Assembly (NCBI GenBank): GCA_009760855.2
Contig: WPIO01000056.1
Span: 885,001-947,000 of the forward strand
Direction of reading: 5' to 3'
Length of the DNA: 62,000 bases
From: Cristatella mucedo
Taxonomy: Eukaryota > Bryozoa > Phylactolaemata > Cristatellidae
Below the pieces are notes generated by a model. It was given only the letters and a program-made list of their open reading frames with translations, was not told the DNA's origin and searched no databases. A program made the position numbers and the translations under genes. Position 1 is the first letter of the stretch. Every line of letters begins with the position of its first letter. This document shows, one piece after another, positions 37,721 to 62,000 of this stretch.

Positions 37721-38246
37721 ATGCACCTCAATTAATCACGAAGAATTACTACTAATTGATAACAACTAGAGCGATTCTGAAAAACGCTGAGAAGCAGGCT
37801 TAGCTACTCTGCTTGCTATGCAAGATCTCGTAGGTAGTGATCTTAGCTTGGATCTGCTTCCAAAGGAAATCCGAAGGAGACATTATAATTATAATAATGC
37901 ATTCGATAAAGCACGATCAGAGAGCTCAATCTCTTTCTAGGTGCTTTAAATTTGCTGCAAAGGGAAACGCGATTGAATGGTGAGTAATATCACGCTTGAT
38001 AAACAACATGAATAACATGGTTAGAGGTGACATGCATAGGGTCAGCATGCAAGTGTGGTTGGTTAGTGGCAGCATGCAGTGTCAGCATGCATAAGCACAT
38101 GAAGGACGAATCACAGGGACCCACTAAATGCTGTCCTAAATAGGTATGTTTTTAAGTTCTTTTTAAATGTGGTCAAATTAGGGGATGTTCTGATGTAAGT
38201 CGGGAGAAAGTTCCAGGCTTTGGGAGCATACGTACTAAAGGCACAG

Positions 38247-38436
38247 TAATAATAATAATAATAATGCACTTGATAAAGCAACCTTAGAGAACTCAATCTC
38301 TTTCTAGGTGCATAACATTTGCTGCAAAGGGAAGCCCGATTGAATGGTGAGTAATATCATGCTTGAGAAACGTGAATAACATGGTTAAGGGTGACATGCA
38401 CAGGGTCAGCATGCAAATGTGGTTAGTGGCAGTATG
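38247..38436 (-). mobile_element. Short family B 3' fragment inserted in the same LINE
   Basis: A 3' UTR and (ATT)n tail interrupt the host exactly within the codons between KSFGD and AFS. Both sides carry GCACAG, either a 6-bp target duplication or microhomology. Confidence 0.8.
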
Positions 38437-39537
38437 CACAGGTCTCCAAAGGATTTGGGGTTTGTACGAGGTATTGCTAAACTGTTGGATTCCAAAAAGG
38501 GGGTGGTACGATGCTTGGCCTGGTGGGGAAATAGATCTGAGAGATAGGCTGGAGCCAAAGAATGAAGTGGCCTAACAGTGAGTGACAAAACCTTGAAGTC
38601 GATCCGTTGCTTGACTGGGGGCCAGTGCATGTCGGCAAGAAGTGGTGTGATGTGGCAGCTGCGACCCTCACGACAGACAAGCCTAGCTGCACAGTTTTTC
38701 ATCAGCTGTAATCGCCTGATTGCAAATGCCGGTAGGTCAGCAAGCAGTGAGTTGCAGAAGTCAAGACGGGATGTCACGAATGCATGGCCCAACTTAGACG
38801 TGGTATCCTTACCTAAACAAGCCCGAATGTTAACAGTTCGTCTAATGAAAGGTCACTTTTGAACCTGACATCTAAATGTCGTGCAGATTCAGCAAAAGAT
38901 ATGCTGGAAGAGCCAATTGTGAACGTTAACCTTTCCAATTTCTGAATCAAAATGGGTTTGCCTATAACTAGTAAGTTGGTTTTATCATTCAATTTCAGAA
39001 AGTTTGCTGCCAACCATATACATGTAATGTCATTAATACATGCAGCAAGGGAGTTGAGAGAATTCGACGTGCAGCAGAAAGGGATCAAAGCAAAGGTACA
39101 ACTGAGTGTCATCTGCATAGAAGTGAAACCCTAGATTGTGCTTGGCAATCACATCGGCAAGAGGGAGATTATAAACCGTGTTAAGAACGGGACAAAGAAC
39201 AGACCCCTGAGGTACCACATATTTCAGAGGTTCCTTGGATGCTCGTTGTCCATTCACTTCAATACTCAGGAGTCTCCCACTGAGATAGGATCTGAACCAT
39301 TGTAGAGCAGTGCCAGTGATGCCTAAGCGAGATGAGAGGCGCTCAAGAATGACTTAGGGATCGATAGTATCAAAAGCTGCCGAAAGATTGAGCAAAACAA
39401 GCCGAAAGGCTCTACTTAAGTCTGCATTCCTATGTAGGTCGTTATACACCCACAGCAATGCTGACTCTGCAGAGTGATTAGCTCCAAAGCCAGACTGGAA
39501 CTTACTAGCAAGGTTTGAAGTTTCAATATATGAGTTC

Positions 39538-40610
39538 ACCTTTGCTTTGATCCCTCCCAGCCTTCGAGCACCTCAAATTCTCTCAACTCACTTGCTGCAT
39601 GTATTGATGACATCTGCACATGGATGGCAGCACATTTTCTAAAACTTAACGATGATAAAACTAAGTTACTAGTTATGGGCAAACCCAGTGTGATTCACAA
39701 ATTGGAAAGGCTGACGCTCAAAATTGGCTCTTCCAGCATATCTCCAGTTGAATCAGCTCGAAATCTAGGTGTCATATTCCAAAGCGACCTCTCGTTAGAC
39801 GACCATATCAGCTCCACAGTCAAATCTGCCTATTTTCAGCTTCAAAACATTGCTAAAATTCGGGCTTGTTTAGATAAGGATACCACATCTAAGTTGGTCC
39901 ATGCATTCGTGACATCCTGTCTCGACTTCTGCAACTCACTGCTCGCTGGCCTACCAGCATGTGCGATCAGGCGATTGCAGCTGGTGCACAACTCAGCAGC
40001 TAGGCTTGTCTGCCGTGAGCATCGCAGTTGCCACATTACTCCACTTCTCGACGACCTGCACTGGCTACCAGTCAAGCAACGGATTGACTTCAAGGTTTTT
40101 TCGCTCACTTTTAGGTCACTTCATTCGTTGGCTCCAGCCTATCTCTCAGATCTACTCCCCTATCAGGCCAAGCAGATTACCACCCGCTTTTCGGAATCCA
40201 ACAGTCTACAAATACCCCGTACAAACCTCAAATCCTTTGGAGACCGTGCATTTAGTTCGTATGCTCCCAAAGCCTGGAACTCCCTCCAAACCTGTGTCAG
40301 AACATCCCCTGACCTGAACACTTAAAAAAAAATTTAAAAACACACCTATTTAAGACAGTATTTAGTGGGTCCCCGTGATTCGTCCTTCACGTGCTTTTGC
40401 GTGCTGACACTGTGCATGTTGCCACTAACCACATTTGCATGCTGACCCTGTGCATGGCACCCCTAACCATGTTATTCCTTTTGTTTGTTTATCAAGCGTG
40501 ATTTTACTCACCATTCAATTGCATTTCACTTTGCAGCAAATGTAAAGCGCCTAGAGAGAGATTGAGTTCTCTGAGGGCGCTTTATCAAGTGAATTATTAT
40601 TATTATTATT
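39538..40610 (+). mobile_element. Younger family B LINE inserted into the - strand copy
   Basis: A 1073-bp 5'-truncated copy starting at ACCTTTGCTTTGATCC and ending with (ATT)n at 40610. Its single open frame (39624-40325) runs from FLKLNDDKTKLLVMG through VTSCLDFCNSLLAGLP to SYAPKAWNSLQ. The host reads GAGTTC on the left and AGCTGG on the right, which join as one continuous LINE sequence in the intact paralogue. Confidence 0.92.
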
Positions 40611-41950
40611 AGCTGGCCTGCCATGACTCATTCCAGTGTCTTTGATAGGAATGGTTTAAGGGAGACTGGGCGGTAGTTGCTCAAGTTCTCTTGGTCTAGT
40701 GCCGCTTTCTTGAGAAGTGGCCTGACAACAGCTTTTTTGAAAGGTGCTGGGACATGACCTGAGGCTAATGATATATTAATGATGTTAGTCATGCATGCTT
40801 GGCAGCAGCAGATCAATGCAAGGTAGGAGTAGGACAGTGGGAAAAAGTGGGTCCATAGGACTTGTAGTCGTCTTTGATTGGGATATGAACTTCAGAACGA
40901 GATCACTACTGACTTGCTTGAATGTACACATTGAGGTGCTGCTGCAAGGAATTGAGGGACAACATTCTAGGGGGATGCTGCCATCGCAGGGATGGACTCT
41001 CGGATCTTGTCAATTTGTTGGACAAAGAATCAAGAGAAGCTATCGGTTAGATCATCACTGGGATGACTAGATAAGGAGCTAAACTGGGAGCGGTTAAGGA
41101 GATGGTTGATTGTCAACATAAGAATTTTTGGATTGTGCATCTGTGATTTAACAATTTTTTAATAGAAGCTAACCTTGGCCTTCGCTAGGATCGATTGGTA
41201 CGACCTACAGTAGTCTTCATATGCCTGTCGATGGACAGTCAGTCCTGATTTTTTGTACGCTTTTCAAGCTTTCCCTTAGTAGACCTGGCTAGTTTAATGT
41301 CTGTGGTAAACCATAGGCCGTCTGGGCGAGGTCGCACAGTGTGCTTAGTCAGAGGTGCAAACTCGTCGAGCGTGTCAGCTAGTGTCGTGTTGTAGCTATC
41401 TACCAATGATGACAGATCGGAGAGAGGACTGAGAAGCAGAGGCGAAGCAGATATTCTCACACGGACAGCATCGATGTCAAGGGTCTTGAGGTTTCGCGAT
41501 TCACAGGTTATTTTAGAGGAGGAGGTGGGCACACACTGTAGATTGAATGAGATTTGCATGTGGTTCAGATAGGCAGGATTTGGTAATAATTGGTGCTTCA
41601 GTCAAAGCAATAGTTTTCGCTCGAATTCAGGGGTCGAGCTGCGTCTGTGCATCCAGCAAAGGAACTCATGCCGCGATGCTACGTCATTTTAGTCAAAGTG
41701 AAAGTCGCGAAGGACCGCTAGAGAAATTAAGGCTGTAACGCCGAGCCTTCGGCGGAGTAAGCTTGACCTGCCGCTTACCTAGCGGCGTAGCCTATCGCCT
41801 AATGCCGTTCGGTGCGCGCCTACGCGAAATAAGCTGGCCGCCACGAAACGAGCGTTTCTGGCTCTGACCTGCTTACCGTTACTAAACGGGGTCGTGAGTC
41901 CGCGGCGTGAATTAGAAAGCGAGACTCACAAATTGGGGATACCACTGAAC

Positions 41951-41956
41951 TTTATT
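41951..41956 (-). terminator. Polyadenylation signal of the solo LTR
   Basis: AATAAA on the - strand, downstream of the TATA-like box and upstream of the LTR's 3' end. Confidence 0.5.
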
Positions 41957-42435
41957 CGCAAGCGTACAAAGTCGCTTCGCGTCTAGTTCAGCTTTATCTC
42001 CACACTCCTCGCACGTTCTCAGCTACACCAACACTCTTGCGGAAGGAATACTCCTCCACACTAAGCGCGACCCGGACCCTAAACCCTAACCGGTGAACTA
42101 GGAATCCGTTCCCACCTGTGCCGAGGGAATACCCCAAACACGCCAACTACGTCTGGCTCGCACCGGCAAATCACTATGCCGAGACCACGTGCTAGCGCGC
42201 ACACACAAAACACGAAAGAAACACAAAATGCCAGCTCGGGCGCGATACGACCGTATTCGGTGGAGTCCACCGAATCCTCCTAGCGCGCTGTCTCGTCCTG
42301 TTCCGTCAATCGCTGGCGAACAGCCCGCCCTCCTCCCTCGCTTCCAGAGAAAACGAGTCCGACGGCGGAGCCGGACCAAAGACAGAAGACCAACTGACAA
42401 AAAGACACGAGGCCAAGAGCGAGCGTCGCTCGACT

Positions 42436-42443
42436 CTTAAATA
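42436..42443 (-). promoter_or_regulatory. TATA-box-like element of the solo LTR
   Basis: TATTTAAG on the - strand, about 400 bp inside the LTR's 5' end, where a U3 promoter would be expected. Confidence 0.5.
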
Positions 42444-42845
42444 CCTAGCTGGAACAATGGGCAAGAGCTTAGTGGTATTGGGCCCGGACACCTTGGCCCA
42501 TTACAGAAAGGAATTACTACCGTCCCCAGGCCACTGGAAGGGTACCTCCGTCCAGCTTGAATGGCGAATGGGTTCCAGAAGATTCTTTCTTGGAAAGAGG
42601 GAAGGCGGGGGTTGACAGGCCAGCCAACATCTATCAGCAGCTTCCGCGAGTATCGGACCAATTCTAAAGGCCGAATCGCCGCCGCTCGTCTCAGAGCTTC
42701 CTGGCCTGCTCCTAAGCGCTTCCTCTCTAACCGCACTGACGCTCCTCTCTGGCTCACTGCTCCAGGACAAAGGGGCTCTAGCCCGCCGCCGAACAGCTCT
42801 TGTTCGCGCTAAAATTCAGCGAAAGCCAGCAGAGCGCTACAAGGC

Positions 42846-44068
42846 GAACGGTTCTATGGTTCTACTAGATTCTTCTAAGTGATGGGCTTGACGCATGCGA
42901 ACAAAATTTGAAAAGCTGTGACAGGTCGATGCAATAGATTGCGAGACTTACTCTACTTAAAAAGAAATTAAGAAAGGCCCGTAAGGGTCGCACAAAGCCG
43001 TACCGACCACAGTTTTCTCTACCCGGCCAGGTAGTTTTTTCCAGGTTTGTCTTTCGATAGTGACGAGAAGTAGTGCCGCTTCTAGCGGCAAAGAAGCAAA
43101 CGAAATGGAATCGGGGAAGCGTCATAACAATACATAGTTATAGCGCCCTCAGATAACTCAATCTCTTTCTGGGCACTTGGAACGTGGTTAGCGGTTGCTT
43201 GCTCAAGCGTGTGCTATTGGTTTCGAATGAGGAAACACTCTGCCCTCTTGAATCCGACATGGAATGCAATCAAATCATCCGATTAGTAAAAACTAAACTA
43301 GATACAAAGCTAGTTACTCTGCTAACATGCCGTGCGTAGCTTGGAACTCGGCGATTCGGATTATGCTCTCCATACACAACTATCACCTTAAACCGCTTTG
43401 AATTAGAGTTTCTTCTGGCAAGCGTGGTAAGAGCTCGGCTGAGCATGATATCAAAAGCCTTTCAATGAAGGAGGCACGCGTATTCCTATTTAATAATGCG
43501 TTACAGGCGGCTCAAGACGGCTATGCTTACATTTCCGGATGCACAGCGGAGCTTCCGGTCAAAGTCTATTATCACACATCAAAACATAGCAACCTTGTCA
43601 TCCGCGCCTCGAGTCATTTCAGTAAGTGACATTAAAATTTTTGCGCATAGGTAGCACGCGGAAGATAAGGAGTTGATAAACCCGGCTTGGGCTTGGCTTT
43701 AGTGGGCATGACCACGAGGTGCGTTTCCCGATGGCGTCACCTGGGCGGTGCTAGAGAGGAAGCACAAGGTTACTACTCCTGGGCGTCCATTGCGCGAAGC
43801 AGGCGACTTGGGATTACTCGAGCTACACCGAACTGTCAACAACATAACCCGTATGAGGTACCGTATTAACCGAGCAAAACCAGCGCCAGCAGCCCGAGCC
43901 TGCTTTTTCCAGCCATGACCATTCAACTAGCCGCCAGGTGGCGTCACCGTTGTTAGTAACGATTATGGCTGCTTGCAGGTGCTCCCTTGCTTAAACGGAC
44001 TATTCCACCTCAGCTGCCTATGTCCTCGTGGATTATACATAATGGCGCTTAACTCGTGAAGTAAAGAA
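42846..44068. other. Upstream region of PPTC7
   Basis: Holds one - strand family B tail (about 43139-43190) and otherwise no recognised feature. The PPTC7 promoter and 5' UTR should lie in its last few hundred bases. I see no clear TATA box. Confidence 0.45.
43139..43190 (-). mobile_element. Family B LINE tail fragment
   Basis: TATAGCGCCCTCAGATAACT ... CAATCTCTTTCTGGGCACTT is the complement of the family B terminal hairpin. Confidence 0.7.
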
Positions 44069-57491
<13,423 letters not shown>

Positions 57492-58319
57492 CGTCACCCG
57501 CCGTCTGCTTCATTTCTGGCAGCCGTTCATGCATCTGACGTTGCGCCGCAATGGCGATCGCACCAGCGCAGCTTAGCCGATGGTGGTGTTTTGTTGTGCG
57601 ACGAGATCATGGCCGAAGGGCCATGGCGACATTTCGGCGACCCTCGAGAGCCTTTTTCCACCGCCGGTCGATGAGCAGAGTTGGCAGAGCTGCCGCACTC
57701 CGATCGTCTCCATCGACGACGTGATCGATATATCGAGCCACGCAGAATGCTCGGTCGAAAACTGATACGTGATTAGAGCGATCCCTGCGGCATGAAGCTT
57801 GCTGGCAGCTCTGTTGCCAGGCAGCTCTGTTGCCGGCAGTAGCATTCGCTACTGTTCTTGCCTTGTATTCCGTGAGAATGAGACCTGTGCTGCAGGGGCT
57901 CTACATGGTCGTATGTTACGAAGAGACAGAGAAAAAGAGAGAGACACATTACGCAGAGGCAGAGAGAAAGATAGGTAGAGCCAGATCTGCTCTATCGACA
58001 GATCTCACGCTGGCTGCAGTTTGCTGTTAGCTTCGAAGCTGCTATGGCGCGGCAGACACCAAATGCACATGTAACTGTGTAAATAACACTTCAAAAGTGT
58101 GGCATCAATACAACCACTGGTTATTGCTGCCCTCACCTCAGCCGAAGGTGTCGATTTACGTGCGCTTCCGCCGACCAGTGGCTCCGAACATGTTGATGTT
58201 GGGGGGGCTGCAGATGGTGTGCCGGTCGCCAGAAGCGCTAGAGGGGGTGGGGAGTTGCCCGGCTGAGCCAGAGCTGGGCTCACCTGGCTGGTGCCATTGC
58301 TTGTTGCGTTCGGCTGCTG
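57492..58319. other. Convergent 3' intergenic region between PPTC7 and the dynein gene
   Basis: This stretch holds the 3' UTRs of two convergent genes. I see no further coding exon. I found no canonical AATAAA on + after the PPTC7 stop, nor TTTATT (the - signal) before the dynein stop, so the poly(A) signals are variant or the UTRs overlap. Confidence 0.6.
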
Positions 58320-60471
<2,152 letters not shown>

Positions 60472-62000
60472 CTGCAGTAGCCACACGCCGGCTAAGCACT
60501 GGATGTGGCACGGCACGGCCGGCCATGTGTGGGGGGCGGGGCGGCAGGGGTTTGGGGCTGGGGTGGGAGCATGCCGATCATGTCGTCGAACAAACTGGAG
60601 GTGCTGCCAATAACAGCCAGTGAGTAAGAGATGTGTTGCTTGTGGCGGCTCGACGACGACGACGACCAGGGCGCATCAGGAGTGGCTAGTGCAGTGAGGT
60701 CAGACGGGCACCGTCGCCATGGCTAGCACGGCTGCCTTTCTCGTGCTCTGTGGCCCTTGAATTGCTTGCTCCAGGGAGCCGATCTCTCTGCCGCACCCAC
60801 CTGGCCGGGCTCACTGACGGGCAGTTTGTTTATCGGAGCATCAAATGCAACCGGAATTGTCGCTGCCGTTTGAATGGGCTCGCTCGGGTTGCTCGAGCTT
60901 GGGCGCTAGCAGTCATCTCAGCACCGAGCAACTGGGGGCTAGACAATAATTAAAGAGCTATAACTTGGGCTTAGCGAGCGAAGCTCGAGCGAGCTGCCAT
61001 GCGACCTGCGATGTACTTTTTGGTGGCAAGGGCTGCAACTGCAAGCTCTTCATTTTTCAACTCTCCTCGCTCAGCCTCCGCCCTAGCCCTCCCCGTGTGT
61101 CCGTCTGCACAATACACAATATTGAGACCCGTTGCAAGTGGTCTGGCATGATATACCATCCGATGTAACTCAGAAACTCATGGAGTACATGCCAGCCCAA
61201 ACATAGTAAGCAATCACTAATCAGAAAGGGCCACATCTACAGCATTGGTGTTTCTACCCCAGTGTTGCGGTTGTCAAGCTAAATACATGGTCTGTTGGGG
61301 CTCTGTGTTTAATTTGGTATCAATTACAGTAGTTTGGACCATCTGGCAACATTTTAATACTGCCTCTAGTAGTAGTCAATTAGGGGACCATAGTTGGGGA
61401 GAGTGTGACCGAGTTTATGGCCGAGAGACTATGGGACAGTGCTCCTAGTCCAGCTCTCACCAAGAATAAGGATCCTACAGAAAAGTCGTTGGCACAACAC
61501 TGGCTGAGCTACTAGCTACCAGCTAAAGCTTAACATTGCATCGATATGTGCAGCCTGTTGCTGGTTGGTGCAAGAAGGACAATCCTTGCAGCTGGGCTCC
61601 CGGAATGTAGCCAAGCTTTCCTGGCACAAGTTGTATTCCCGGAGTACTTGCAAGAACATGCCAGGTCTTACAAAGGAATTCTACAATATAGTACTGAGTA
61701 TCAAGGCTGCGACGTTCACAAGTTCACTCCAAAAATCGCTGAAGGCTGATCAATCTATACCTTATCTAAAACCAATAAACTACTTGCCTGTAATGCTCAC
61801 CTACTTAACACATTCTAGCAAAAAACACGGCATTCCTGTCAATTAATGTACTCAAATATTCGATCATACCTCAGGTCGATGAATGGATAAATCGGGTAGC
61901 AATCGACAGAATGCTGTAACTGAGGTTCTCGGTGAGATTTTCACAAAACTACTTCAATTTTGTAGTACTTCTTCAGACACCAGGGTGGTCAAGCAGCATA
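60472..62000 (-). other. Upstream dynein intron region
   Basis: I see no further dynein exon on the - strand up to the window end. Two overlapping + ORFs near 61546-61846 show no recognised domain. Confidence 0.5.

Larger units (their letters stand above)
37880..41590 (-). mobile_element. Long family B LINE on the - strand, interrupted by two later insertions
   Basis: Host LINE pieces in transcription order: about 41590-40611 (linker, then [16 protein letters not shown]), 39537-38437 ([45 protein letters not shown]), and 38246-37880 (AFSTYAPKAWNFLP, 3' UTR, tail). Gaps are filled by a + strand copy (39538-40610) and a same-strand tail copy (38247-38436). The host has stops and frameshifts. 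The 5' part with a full endonuclease is not recognised, so it is truncated or decayed beyond 41590. Confidence 0.88.
41734..42841 (-). mobile_element. Solo LTR of an LTR retrotransposon
   Basis: The element is bounded by TGTAACGCC on the left and GCGCTACA on the right, which form short inverted termini (TG...CA). AGGC lies outside both ends (41730-41733 and 42842-42845) as a 4-bp target-site duplication; with the boundary A it can be read as AAGGC. Signals on the - strand set its direction: TATTTAAG at 42443-42436 and AATAAA at 41956-41951. No gag/pol, primer-binding site or second LTR is adjacent, so this is a solo LTR left by recombination. Confidence 0.78.

Overview
This is eukaryotic and almost certainly metazoan nuclear DNA. 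Genes are split by GT-AG introns, there is no operon-like packing, and microsatellites, LINE fragments and tRNA-derived SINEs are abundant. An axonemal dynein gene implies motile cilia. A Roco/Death-domain protein points to an invertebrate animal, but the species cannot be fixed from the sequence. Most ORFs in the window are chance readings of repeats or GC-rich DNA.

Three real genes can be reconstructed by hand with consistent splice phases. (1) On the + strand, 19165-24870 holds at least six exons of an 893-residue Roco-type protein. It has a partial PDZ-like segment, a Roc-like domain without the usual GTP-binding motifs, a COR-like region and a C-terminal Death domain. Its 5' end is unresolved and should lie between about 17300 and 19164. 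(2) On the + strand, 44069-57491 holds a complete six-exon PPTC7-type mitochondrial PP2C phosphatase of 310 residues. Its 9.2-kb second intron is full of retroelement debris. (3) On the - strand, 60471-58320 holds the last three exons of an axonemal dynein heavy chain, most like DNAH10. It converges on PPTC7 with about 0.83 kb between the stop codons.

The rest is repeat-dominated. Two L2/CR1-like LINE families are present. Family A ends in a short TACAT-type tail, with copies at 1-1560, 2690-3000, 10862-11466, 35945-36595, 49753-50024 and 51770-52500. Family B ends in a hairpin plus an (ATT)n tail. Its largest copies are 11471-13311 and 37880-41590; the second is interrupted by two later insertions. 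Two tRNA-derived SINE types occur, one of which carries a 3' end like that of family B. A solo LTR with a target-site duplication lies at 41734-42841. Long GA/CT arrays lie at 7747-8570, 23926-24112, 55051-55470 and 59309-59488.

Layout: 1-3000 LINE/SINE remnants; 3000-10760 GC-rich and low-complexity DNA; 10760-14160 LINEs; 14160-19160 mixed DNA with possible 5' exons; 19165-24870 Roco gene; 25000-33700 mostly featureless; 33700-43200 dense LINE territory with the solo LTR; 44069-57491 PPTC7; 58320-60471 and beyond dynein.
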